From the NCBI RefSeq assembly GCF_001949145.1, contig NW_019091439.1, forward strand, positions 494,013 through 558,012: 64,000 nt of DNA, read 5' to 3'. The notes beneath the pieces are model-generated. The model did no database searches. It had not been told where the DNA came from and saw only the letters and a program-made list of their open reading frames with translations. A program made the translations under genes and the position numbers. Source of the DNA: Acanthaster planci. Lineage: Eukaryota > Echinodermata > Asteroidea > Valvatida > Acanthasteridae. This document shows, in pieces, positions 36,901 to 47,840 of the stretch. The number at the start of each line of letters is the position of its first letter. Position 1 is the stretch's first letter.

Positions 36901-39900
36901 TGATCTCAGAAGACCAATGAAATTGCATTCAATTTGGATGCTTCCATATTTATTTGAACAGATAAAATCAGAGAAAATGTGTTTTCCTTAGAGATACTCT
37001 TAAATTTTTCTCTCAAGTAGGTGAATTAGCATGACACAGGCAGAATTACCAACCACAACAAATTTCATTTGATAAAATGTCATGCCAGGAAAAACTGCCA
37101 TAGGTCACAGCGGTTTTTGTAGAGTTTTATAGAATTGACAGTACTGACTAGAAATATTACAGAAAGTTGGATTTCATTAAAAATAAGTTGGATATAAAAC
37201 TGAATATTTATCTGCTGTGATTGGAACATCAGATGGCATGGTTTTATAAATCAGCATCGTTCCATCGGTGGAACTCACTGCCTGTGCTTGATGACTTTAA
37301 CGCAACTCTTTTTATTATTTAATATTTTAATAGTTTCATCAGATTTTCAAAAATATGTTATACGTTAGTCTTTTTTTTGTATCAACGGCCAATCATATTT
37401 TTGCCAGCCACCGGCAGCAAACACTGCTACTGCAAACGGGTTTACAGCATCACATGTAAAATTACAGTGCAAACAACCTGTCTCTGGTTTCCATCTCCAG
37501 TGGTTCGACTCTCTGCACCCTTCATCTACTGACACCCACGAGGCCACTCCTACTGGGTGGGAACGACTCCATTACCCTTGCTCCATACCACACCCACTAT
37601 CCCATGCTGCAGCAGCATATGGCCCAGGTGGGGCTTAGTGAGCACCCCAATGATTGGGATCAACCCCTTTGCATTGGTGAGTGAAACATCACTTTTGGGC
37701 TTGGGTGGTGTACATGACACAGATGCATAACGTATTCTGTGTTCCGCTCAGGCTGCTGAGATGCTAAATTTACCTTCATGCAAACTTGATGTACAGTAAA
37801 GATGGAGCATGCACACTCTGCGTGAAACCAGACATTTTGACCCTTTTCGCACCATGGTGTAAACATGACCTGGCTGTCTGTAGTACAGGCATGGCTGATG
37901 GCTTAAAGTGTCAAGCTTGCCTCAACACACCCCAGGATGATGTCTAAACATGCTAATCCCCCTTTGTTTTGTACACACACATACAGTCCAAGAAGTCCGT
38001 GAAAGTAGACCCTGTGTTGAACTTGGCTGCTGTACACTTCCTGTTGTGGTAGTAAATATTGTTATGAGGCGCGCCCCAGGGAGTTTTGAAAAATGACTCT
38101 TGCATATAAGTATTTGTGGCGTTTGGCTGGCTATCACAAGTTGACTACCATATCTTGCCTTTTTTGAACTGAAATTTTCTGCCCAAAATAATACTAATAA
38201 AAATAATAAAATAATAAAAATAGTGTTCTTCGCAAGTGGTTAAGAAGACAGTTAACAAGTACTGGAATTTTCCACATTTTTAAATCAAGTATTTCTGCAG
38301 CAGAGTGGTTTGTAATCATTTTTTGATGAACCTCTTTACGTACTCCATCTTGAAATTAAGGAGAGATTTAATTGGCCGGGAGAACTGTACTGGATGGGTG
38401 CCTAAACACACAGTGACCAACACTGGACGCAGATATGCCACTTCTAATTTACAACGTTGCACTTGCTGTGCATTGATGCATTTCACATGAGTTTAGGGTA
38501 GCCCATGGCTCAGAATTTAGTGCGGTACTTAGAATACCGTGGACCTTGCAGTATGGTATAGCACAACTCTGTTGTTGCCATGGATCGACCAATCAGGACC
38601 TACAATACACATTTTCTTGAAGATAATAATTTTTAAATTCACGATAGCTTTTACTGTTTTTAAACTGTTTTCCTCAATCTTAGCTTAAGCCTATGAGTTA
38701 CCTTTTGTGCCAAGTATGAACTGGCCTAAACTGGTGCGGATAACTGTATACATCATAATTGAACACGTTAAATGTCACCGAAAGTCTCTCAACATATTTC
38801 ATGAATAACCAAAAGTCAAACGAAAAAGTGAAAAAGATTACATTATTGTGGTATATCATTCCAGTATTATAAGTCTTATTCCACAGTTGGAACACTTGAG
38901 CAATCATGAATCAAGATAAAGCAACCAGAAAGTAGCTCAGTGAGAAACTTCAGAGAGATCTATGCATAATTCTAGTTATAAGTACAAATTTTGTGGAACC
39001 TGGTTGCTTAGAGAACAGTTGTATGTTTTGAAAATCTCATGATACTTAGGACCTGACCATCAAGAAGACAGCCCAGTATATGAGTTGATGAAACCCAAAG
39101 ACTTCTTCACTTTTGTGGTTCCCTTTGAGATGCAAGGAGAGACAACAGTAAGTTTTTGAATTGGAATATTAACCATAACTTCCTTACTTGGGTTAGAAGA
39201 CTTTGGTTAATTAGCCACTTGCTGCTGGGTGGAATTTGAAGTTGCATGACGTAAAACTGGGAGATTTTCAATACTTTCCGTTTTTAAAATTCTTCAAAAA
39301 ATCATAGCTTCATTTACTGTATGTTTATACCCACACTGATAACTGTTTGGTGACTACTCTAATCTGACTGACAACATCTATTGATGCCCGAGTGATTCAG
39401 CCAGGCCTGCCGCTTTGTAAAAAGGGGCCCAGATTGTGCAGTGTTATGTAACTTTCCTTTGGCACAATGCACTACAGGCGTCTTTTCAATAGGGGCCAGA
39501 TTACCGTGTAGCGGTATTATATCCCTCATCACTGGAGCGCTTTTGTCCCTGGTGGTAATCCGCTTGTGCTGAATGCCACAAACTGGTATAATCTCTCAAA
39601 ATTTCGATGGATTTCCTCCGCTACTGACAATTGAAAAAATGTTGGCAATTCCTAGCAGCTCGGTCTTTTGTTCCAAGTACTGTCTTTTGTTACAAGGCCC
39701 AGCTCTTTTGTCCAGTTTCGGGCTCCCCGGTTTCATGTATTAAGCCTATGTGCCTGAAACCGGGCTCCCTGGCATCAAGTGGTTAAGATTAAAGTTTTCA
39801 CAAGCCCATATATATATGTGTCCACAAAATTTCTTACCAATTAATCCGTCATTTTAGAGTTCTTGAATTTAACCAGTTTCCTAGACATTACATGTTTGAA

Positions 39901-41580
39901 TTTAAACTTGATCTGTGTGTCACGCATAAGTGCAAGAAAAGAAACACAGTGGACTCTAGTTATGAAGAGTACTCTTATCACAAAGTCCTGTTATGAGGAG
40001 CAAATTCTGAAGTCCCAAGGCTCCTGAATTCTTTCGGTTTGCTTCTGGTTATAACAAGGTAACTTTGGTAGACCCAGCAACCTTGTTATAACAAACATAG
40101 ACTGAAAGATTAAGCAGTGCTTCAAAAGACAAGTTGTGGTCATTGGAAAAAGATAAAGACAAGACTATAGAATGAACGTGAATCATGCCATGTGTCCGTT
40201 GTCAATGTTTCTGGTACAGGAGATACCAGGAGGGTTGCCAGCAAGATTTGAGAGGACTTTGACTGAAAGGAACCGACAGATCCAGGGTTGGCTGCAGATG
40301 GTAAAGGAGGCGGGCTTGCCCACGGCCAAACGCAAACAGTTTCAGACCTTGGTAGAGAGCAGATTTCAGGTGACAAAGGAGATTAGTTTGTTCCCAGAAT
40401 GCCTCGGCATTCATTCAACAAGGCTTGCTCTCAAAATTAAATCTTAAGCCGTGCTTACGTTGGATTTAAGTTGTGTTTGCCTTGGACTTTTTTGGTAAAA
40501 CTAACAGAGACTGTTTTGCAGATAGACAAAAATTTAATTCAATGTGGAAAGGTGGTAAACTGTCATAATTGTCTAAGTATCAAATGTCAGTTGCTAGTTT
40601 TATCTTCGGCAGCAGAAGTTTTATAGGGCCATTAGGGTCAGGGAAGAATTACACTGTCAGATTTACAAAACGGGAAAAGTCCCTTGTGGATGGCCATTGT
40701 AATGTAAAACTAACATTTTGATTTTGATTATGAGAATGGATCAGGGCATACCTGTATGACCTCTGTTGTTTCCCATGCATGTGCCCAGACGGTACTGAAC
40801 CTACATGTAGGTACATTGGAGATCCAAAAAATAAAGAAAATTTGCAAAAATTTGTGCTTTCCCTGAAGCTACATCCAGTGTCAGATAATAAGGTCAATCG
40901 GAGAGCATCCTTGTAAGATTTTGAGAAGATGTGCCACTGCAGGTTTTAAGTGACCAATGGCTTTTCCAAAGATTGTGTGTAATCCACGTGCAGACACCCA
41001 GAATAATAACTGTGATGGAATGTTGACAAGCACTCGTGGTAACCTTTTACAATTTTCAGTCCAAGGGGAAATTCATTTTTTGACTGAAAAACTGCAATTC
41101 CTTTTTGTCTGGTGGGTGCCTGGCAGAGAGAAGTAATTAAACCGTCTGTTGTATTAACAGCTGTGTAAAAAATGATCACATGCCCTTCTGCACTCAACAA
41201 ATGTATACATATATACTAAACCTTGTGGTTATCAAAATAAAGTATTAGTTGTCATGGTTACTGTGGACATTTCATGACATCATTTCATTGTAAACCACAA
41301 GTGTGGAACACCTATCTTTTATTTTATATCTTTATATTTTTCAGGGTTAAATGCTTGTTTACTTGTAGGGAAAAGGATTATGAAGCATTTAGCCCCCCAA
41401 AAAAGAAGCATTTAGCAAAAAAAAAAGTAAATAAAATAGGGAAAAACTTAGTCTCATGCTCAGTCATCATGTTTTGCCTTCTTAATGTGTTCTTGTTTTT
41501 GTTAGGTTTGGTTGGAAGAAAGTGGACACAAGAGGGAGCTAGACAGCCTCGTACCAGCACATGCGTCACTTGCCAAGTGA
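27994..41580 (+). CDS. TBCCD1: TBCC domain-containing protein 1, 16 coding exons, complete
   Basis: TBCCD1 is a centrosome/basal-body protein needed for centrosome position and Golgi organisation in vertebrate cells. Coding exons: 27994-28083, 29512-29636, 30226-30323, 31061-31169, 32706-32779, 33147-33240, 33527-33593, 34322-34442, 34937-35000, 35161-35209, 35925-36004, 36612-36734, 37501-37676, 39050-39147, 40220-40369, 41506-41580. They sum to 1,593 nt, 530 residues plus TGA; human is near 557. Matches: WLKFDPFHIGALQV, SVDTLEFLIYLFLQQVHKIS, EIPGGLPARFERTL and a C-terminus SGHKRELDSLVPA. The TBCC beta-helix domain covers about residues 282-430 (VHRCHHSFIYLLSP, GNDSITLAPYHTHYPML). Family members are reported to lack the GAP arginine of tubulin cofactor C. 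The exon 4 donor (GA|GTATCC) is weak and exon 5 has two possible acceptors; a short exon may be missing there. Confidence 0.93.
28344..28516 (+). other. Orphan open segment with splice-like edges in TBCCD1 intron 1
   Basis: A frame open from 28325 to 28783 encodes SSIWEQILTDLVLEPIVDHL and more Leu-rich amphipathic sequence. It has an acceptor-like TTACAG just before 28344 and a donor-like CAG|GTAAAT at 28516/28517. It does not fit TBCCD1: the flanking exons join in phase 0, and that frame meets a stop within this segment. It may be a fragment of an unrelated gene or repeat, or chance. Confidence 0.25.
32265..32403 (-). repeat. Short open fragment encoding [12 protein letters not shown] (copy 1)
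   Basis: On the minus strand, near 32280-32345, the frame reads [16 protein letters not shown] second copy on the plus strand at about 59396-59450 reads [15 protein letters not shown]. Nearly all nucleotide differences inside the shared block fall at third codon positions. Outside it, similarity fades quickly. It lies in TBCCD1 intron 4. I do not recognise the peptide; it may be a relic of a mobile-element ORF. Confidence 0.35.
35450..35640 (+). repeat. 29-bp tandem repeat in TBCCD1 intron 10
   Basis: About six units with consensus CCCATGAAATATTAAAACTATGG plus a CCCAG spacer repeat head to tail. The first unit (from about 35450) is more diverged and the later ones are nearly identical. The array is intronic and not translated. 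Confidence 0.85.
36786..36995. repeat. Second copy of the 27.6-kb dispersed repeat
   Basis: Positions 36786-36900 match the reverse complement of about 27700-27812 (AGATGCGAATT, AATGTAGATT, AGTGGATAAACCCTTGTGCATG). Positions 36901-36995 match 27846-27946 directly (ATATTTATTTGAACAGATAA). The different relative orientation points to rearrangement. It lies in TBCCD1 intron 12. Confidence 0.55.
39211..39786. mobile_element. TTAA-type MITE (piggyBac-like), copy 2, in TBCCD1 intron 14
   Basis: Inverted relative to the copy at 14322-14919, it aligns with it over about 575 bp. The start TTAGCCACTTGCTGCTGGG matches the reverse complement of the other copy's right end, and the end GGCATCAAGTGGTTAA matches its left end. 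Shared internal blocks include GACAACATCTATTGA and CAGCCAGGCCTGC. The 5' TTAA has decayed to TTAG. Confidence 0.65.
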
Positions 41581-42107
41581 ATCTGTCACCTGTGGAATGT
41601 CATCTTTGTCAAACAGCTAATGTAGACCGCTGAAGTCAGTCAACTCCAAACTAAGTAGGTTGGGATACAGTCTTGGGGAATGAGGTGAGAATCTTAGTGC
41701 TGTGACTGTGTGTTACTTTCAGTAAACAAATCATGGCGAGAGAGAACTGTTTGAGTTGTCTGTAAACCAGAATTTCGATGAAATACAAAGCGCTTGGATG
41801 AGCATCACACAAGCTCTGGGGATGCCATCATTCATGGTATTTAGTTGTAGTTACTTTCAATACAGTAACATGGTAATTGAAACTACTCAGCTGATAAACT
41901 TAATACGCAAGTTTGGTTCGGTGCACATTGGGAAATGAGTGTTGATTTGCTGTTACTGTACACTTTGTTTTATTTGGCTCTTTCTTCCATTTGTAAGCCA
42001 TCATTTGCTAAAAGCTAAAGGATGCAGATGTGCACATTGTTGTAGTAATGTAACGTACGTCAAAATGCCAGTTTTGTTTATGGAACTCAATACGGACGTT
42101 TCACAAA

Positions 42108-42245
42108 AGTGCGCCTTCAAGAGTTTGCAATGCATTGACCAATCACAGTGCGCGAAATCTGTCGACCCAATGTGCGTTTGGAAAGGGTCGACAGATTTCA
42201 TGCACTGTGATGGGTCAACGCGGTGCAAACTCAGGGAGGCGCACT
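42108..42245. mobile_element. Snap-back MITE, 138 bp
   Basis: Left arm AGTGCGCCTTCAAGAGTTTG and right arm, in reverse complement, AGTGCGCCTCCCTGAGTTTG. The arms pair for about 60 bp, including ATCACAGTGC and AAATCTGTCGACCC, around a 16-bp loop. Open frames on both strands through it are a by-product of the palindrome. Confidence 0.75.
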
Positions 42246-42529
42246 ACATGTATTGTGAATCACCCATATTATCAAATGTAGATACTTTTCGGATTCTTTG
42301 TATGTTTATGTAGTGTTTTTGCTATTTATTGTTATCTTATTATGAAAGCAAAATTTGCCAAAAGCAGTTTTGATGATGCATCCCCCAAGTATGGAAGGAC
42401 CTATTACTGATGTTTAATACAGAAAAAATTTAAATGTGTAGAAACTCCCCTTGAACAAAGCTCTATTTCATTGAGCCATTCAGCAGACAAATGCAGATTA
42501 CCAGCCAAAATGCATCTTTTCTTTTTAGT

Positions 42530-42780
42530 GTACAACCGGTTCCCGGCTGGTGTTGTTCATATTGCCCAGCAATATTTTGCGGTTCTATCTTCACCTTTCA
42601 CCTCTGTGGCCCAGGGTTCAAATCCCACCCAGGCCAACATAGGGATTCGCTTTTCAGTCCCTGCTTGGGTTTTCTCTCTCTGGTGTTCAGTGTTTTCCTC
42701 CCACCTCTAAAACTGATCATTTCTTCATGTCTTCACCCCCATTACTCCAAAGAGAAGGTTAAAAACTGATAGGACCCTAT
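42530..42780 (+). mobile_element. tRNA-derived SINE remnant
   Basis: GGTTCAAATCC (about 42615-42625) fits the Pol III B box. It is followed by a pyrimidine-rich body (CAGTCCCTGCTTGGGTTTTC) of the sort found in short interspersed elements. No convincing A box is seen upstream, so it is 5' decayed or diverged. Family unknown. Confidence 0.4.
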
Positions 42781-43084
42781 TCTGCTTGAATACAGATATA
42801 AATGTATGAAATCAAGTAAGTATTCACAAGAATCGCCAAAATACATAAATACGTATTCATTTAAAGGAGGAAAATTGCATCTAAAATGGATTCTTTATGC
42901 TTGAAATTTGATTTCAAAAGCATTTATTTTATTTATAAACTCCCCCTAACGATATTTATAACTCAACATATCATAGTGTTGTGTAAGTTTTTCACACCTG
43001 AACTCTGTCATTTTTTTTTCAGCATGTATCATTCATCAATTTTTCAGCATGTAGCTGTTTGGAATATTTCACAGATTTGTTTGT

Positions 43085-43090
43085 AATAAA
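43085..43090 (+). terminator. Candidate TBCCD1 poly(A) signal
   Basis: The first AATAAA on the plus strand after the TBCCD1 stop at 41580. A long 3' UTR of about 1.5 kb would be implied. Downstream sequence is T-rich. No transcript evidence is available. Confidence 0.3.
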
Positions 43091-45228
43091 TATGGAATGT
43101 GCCATGTAAAGCTTTCAATTGCTAATTGTTTTTATTTTCAGAGATCTAGGGTGTTTTCTTTGCCACATATTTTCAGTTCAGTTTCTATACTTTATGATGA
43201 TATCGATTGTGAGGAATTTTCCTATAATTGAACAAAAATGTTAAAAAGAAGTTGACTAGTTATAATGCGTAGGATAGGCCTGTGCAATTGAAAACAAAAA
43301 GATGAAAAAGAGGATGGGACCAGCATATCTTTCTACAAGTGCGTAGACGTGCTGGACTTGCCAACTAAAGTTAACCTTGCTGTTCATTTTGTTTTGCAAG
43401 AATGCAAAAATGAATATATTTGAATGATGATTGAGCTTTAGTTGGTTTGGTTTTCTTTGGTCAACATTGATTGACATGTTTCCCTGCCTTTTGAAGTTTT
43501 GACCCTTTTCGATTTTGAATTGTCGTCACACTGAACAGATAAAAATTAGGTAATGAATACCTTCCATCCGCTGGTTGATCCAGGGGACCAACAAGGGCCT
43601 CCTTCCCTCCCCATCAATTTTTTGGTTGTTGAAAAAAATGAGAGAATTTCACACCCTCCTATAAAACATTTGCTCTGTATCCACACTTGCTTCACTTAGT
43701 CTTGGCCACTGGCCGCACTCTACAGATAAGAGCCAGGAAATGTAGCGAAAGGGACAGCTCCCCTCCCTATAGCCACCAAAATATCTAGCGACGCCTGGAG
43801 GGTGTTGCAAAACCCTCTTTGAAATCCCCGTCAATGCTTGCTCACACACCAAGGGTTTGGATTCAGTGACAATTCTGCAGCTTTTGTTTTAGTGTTAATT
43901 TATTCACATGAATTGGTGCAGATGGTTGTGCAGATTGGAAAATTACAATGAAGTCAATTCAAAGCCAACTTAATGAGCCCTAAAAGAAGTGGTGCCACCT
44001 GCAGTGATGCAGTGGGATATAGGGGGGACAAGTTTTTTCTAAGTTAAAGTATTGGAAGTTGTGACACTTAAATGCAACTGCCATGGATTGAGAATTTTGA
44101 TGAAAGAAGTTGGTGTCTTTTTGTTTATTTTTTTCAATCCAAGTTCTTCCCCTTGACCCAAAATGTACGCCATTCACTTGGTTGGAGTTTGTTCCATTGA
44201 TTACACTCACTGTCTGGGTATGGGGGCAACCCGGCCTCCATTTACTTTGTACAGAAATTTGCATGTTTTCCTCATTGTTTGCTACAACATAGAAATGAAA
44301 TTCGGGGATAGTGAGGGAGATACGTTCAAAGCGCGTCCACAGTGAAATTTCAGGCATATTTGATGCAAAGGTTAAGAGTTAAGTCAGTTTCCCCATCAGT
44401 GACTTTTTGCCTTTTGCATCCCAAGAGTGAAATATGGAACAGTCACCAATTGACCAATCAGAGAAAAGCACCAAGACTCGGTGAGAATTGTATGATGCCA
44501 TAATTTTAGGAAGAACTTGAACTGAGTAATCAGCAGCAACAAGGACACAGCTTTATACGGTTTGTTGATTCACCTTTATTTTTTAAGAGCTATGGCTTTG
44601 AGTGACATTCTTGAAGAATGACTTACTCTAGTGAAATTACCAAAATACTGGTCCCAAACGCATTCATTATCTCATGCATGAGTGCCCATCACGCACACGT
44701 CATACTGCTCAGGCTGGTTGAAAGCAGCAATGCCTACTACCATGACTACCAGGCAAGGGTAATCTATCGCTAAGACATGATATCGCCATATTCATATCCT
44801 CTTTGCTTGTTAACTCTCCCTAAACAATTTTGATCATCAATCTCCATTTTTTTATTCTGGTCTATGATAAAAATAGAAACTGTTTCTTAAATCATGGAAG
44901 TACTGTTTATTTCAAGAAAAAAAAGCACCATGAACTGAAGATTTTCTAGAAATTAATGTTAATCTTGCAAAATTTTCTATTGTCTCCAGCTTTGTAAACC
45001 ATCTCGATAGTTTTGCAGTCTTTAAAAAATGAAATCTAACGAAATTTTCCGTGTGTTTGTTTAAAACCCTGATGAAGACATGGTGTGTGATCGTGTTCCG
45101 AGACAGTGTTCATGGGTCACGTTCCCGTTCGAGCAGGAGAACACGAAACCCGCGTCTAGAACAGGCCGCTCAAACTCGACCTATATGTACAATGTACATA
45201 CACCGTACATGCACCCAGTAGGCGCTCA

Positions 45229-45290
45229 GGCGCTATCACCTCACGAATCGTTATCACGGGGCCGGGAACTATTCGTGTGGTGATAGCGCC
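45229..45290. repeat. Near-perfect hairpin upstream of PITP exon 1
   Basis: GGCGCTATCACCTCACGAAT pairs with ATTCGTGTGGTGATAGCGCC, one mismatch in 20 bp, across a 22-nt GC-rich loop. It lies about 540 bp upstream of the PITP ATG in the CpG-rich segment. It could be a tiny MITE or a structural element in the promoter. Confidence 0.65.
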
Positions 45291-45730
45291 CTCTAACAGT
45301 GTACAGTACGTGCGTTGTTCGAGCGCGAGTCGCGGAATAACTACTGGAAGGTCTTGGAACCAAGACTATCCATTTCAATACGCAAAAACACAGTGGAGAC
45401 CATTTAAAAAGTTTTTTAAATTTTGGATTTGTTTCAATGTGTCGCCCTTAATAGTGAAACTACTCGCAGCCTAATGTATTAAATCATTATAGAAATATAT
45501 CCAAATCCGTATCATTTGCACACAGTTTTAAGCTTCAGCAGCAAGACGGGAATTTATTTTGCTAAAACATCTGAAGTTAAAAATTAGGAGGAGGCGAAAT
45601 GATTACAAAACCACGGTTTAGAAAAACCCACTCTTATTGGCGGAAACGTAGTCGTATTTCCCTGTCTCCCAAGGCTGTGTGGCAAGGTAAATGGTCATGG
45701 CAACCTGACGGTTATGTTTCGGCCGTACAA

Positions 45731-45738
45731 TGACGTCA
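45731..45738. promoter_or_regulatory. Consensus CRE (TGACGTCA) 88 bp upstream of the PITP ATG
   Basis: The palindrome TGACGTCA is the full CREB/ATF site, which is common in CpG-rich animal promoters just upstream of the start site. It lies 30 bp outside the duplicated block, so the second copy of exon 1 (49923) lacks it. Function is inferred. Confidence 0.5.
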
Positions 45739-45825
45739 TACCCGGTACATCCCGATAGCCTTACTCCCCGTTTGTGAGACTCGCTAAAAATTTAGGTACA
45801 CGTTTGTTTCCCAGTCACCCCAAAC

Positions 45826-47809
45826 ATGGTTTTAAGGAGAGAGTAGTAAGTATTAAGATCACGTTTTTACATTTTATTCTTAGTATTCATCGATCCTGGG
45901 ATTATTGTGTGGCAAATTTAGAGAAGTGTTGTTTCGAGTTAGGAATGCACGTGACGTAGTAGCCCAGGTGAATCGTGGACTCCCCTCATCAGACCATAGA
46001 CTATGCATAGATCTGGAGGAGAAAAAACTCCTCTAAGTCTAGTAGGGTCATACTCCGGAGGTAGTCCAGGAAATGAAGGGTCTTAAAAGGGCGACATATC
46101 TTATAACTAATATTTTCATCATATCTACTTGTAAAAGAAGCCAATTTTTCATGCCTGCCATACTGCAAATCCTTAATTTTGGGGTTGAAAAATTCCGCAT
46201 ACTACCACAGAGGAAAAAAAAGGTTGGAAGTAATGTTCTGGCCTTAATTAAATAAGCCTTTTTTCGTGTTTCATTTGCGCATGCTCAGAAGATTTAACAG
46301 AGGAGAACAAATTCATGACAACAATGTTGTGTACAATTTTGACGAATGGCTGCTCCCGACATTGTTGTAGATAATTTGTTCCCCTCAAGCTTTGTTCACT
46401 TACTCGCATGGCCCCCATAGGGGTGCTTAAATTAACATAGCAACGGAACGAGAAATTGTTCTCAAGTTCATACAAGTGTGGATGCGCAACTCTTCATCGT
46501 ACGAAAATCCGAGCTACGTACTGTACAGGCAAAAAGCATGTGCAATGTGATTCTCAATCCCGAGTATACGCAACATCATGGGTGAGGCTGTGTCAACTCG
46601 CCCCCTGACCGACTTNGGGGGCGAGTCGGTAAAGGGGCGAGTTGGCTAGGGGGCAAGTTGGTAAGGGGCGAGTCGGCTAGGGGACAAGTCGGTCAGGGGG
46701 CGAGTTGGTAAGGGGCGAGCTGGTAAGGGGCGAGTCGGCCAGGGGGGAGTTGACCTACAATCGGCTGTGGCATGTGTTAGTGACATTTTCCCGCTGCGGG
46801 AAGCTGAATTTATACAAGTCTCCGTGATATTTGCTGCAATAAGCCTTTTGCGAGTTGACTTTGACCCAAATCTGGTAAACTGAGTTCTTTAAATTCACGT
46901 GAACAAAACAACTTTAATTCTTATTACCGAAAATGGGTCACTTGGGAGACATTCCCTTAGGAACGTGTACAAAATTTTTTCAAACTTTACCGTCCCATAA
47001 TTCAATATTCCCTAATCCGATCTTAACTAAACTTTGCATGTTTTCCTTTCAGACCCTAATCTATCATCTCTCAAAATTTTGACAGTAAAAATTTTCCTCC
47101 TTTTGGTAGTTGGAGTAATAGGGAGACATTGAAATGTCTCCCTAATGACTGATGTCTCCTAATGTTGAAAAATTTACCACAAAATGTCTCCCAAGTGACC
47201 TATTTGGAAATATTCTCCTTACTAAAACCACTGTTGCTTGCATGTATGTCATGATTCAGGGCAAGTTTTTGCTTAGTTACATAAGAGACGCCTTGCAACA
47301 ATACACTGTTCTCAATGGAAAAGAAGGGCACAAAGGAACCAGCCCATTCCAGAAATAGTGGTCGCTATTCGAAAGCTTGCCCCGAATCACGAGGTATAGC
47401 AACAGTGTCTTTAAGTCTGGGGAATTCAATTGTTATGTTTATGTGCAGTCAGATAACTCAGTGCACAAGATTTTATTCAAATTTAATTCGAAAATGGCTT
47501 ATTACATGTACATTGCAAGCCTTGGTGTAATGTGTCCATTGGTTGACTTAAAAAAGACCATCAAAAGTTGTGCACAATATGCGATAAAAGTTTTGGTGAC
47601 TCCTGGCATGATCTAACAAGGCGTTGGCAAATTCTATCGTGAGCGATTTTAGGACTTATTTTTGTATTTTTAATGAACTAGACTGTTGGGTTATGATTGT
47701 CAATTATGACGATTAACCATGATCCCTTGAGCCTTAAATAATGCCGTTCACATTTGTAGACTTTTTGAAAGGGTACATCATTAGCTTAAGGGATCCACTG
47801 CCCAATTTC

Positions 47810-47840
<31 letters not shown>

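Larger units (their letters stand above)
41581..45760. other. Intergenic DNA between TBCCD1 and the PITP gene
   Basis: This contains the TBCCD1 3' UTR. The first clear plus-strand AATAAA after the stop is at 43085, about 1.5 kb downstream. No coding exon is seen. A palindromic MITE (42108-42245), a SINE-like tRNA-derived segment (about 42530-42780) and a hairpin (45229-45290) occur. From 45050 to 45780 the sequence is CpG-rich and likely includes the PITP promoter. One frame at 45599-45731 (MITKPRFRKTHSYWRKR...) is open but unrecognised. Confidence 0.6.

Noticed and set aside
42001-42313. Overlapping open frames on both strands with similar peptides
   Set aside because: Caused by the palindromic MITE at 42108-42245; each arm encodes the same short peptide on opposite strands.
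45599-45731. Basic open frame MITKPRFRKTHSYWRKRSR upstream of PITP
   Set aside because: Short, unrecognised, and in the CpG-rich promoter region. A donor-like AAG|GTAAAT occurs in it, but nothing ties it to PITP exon 2, which is served in phase by 45826-45845.
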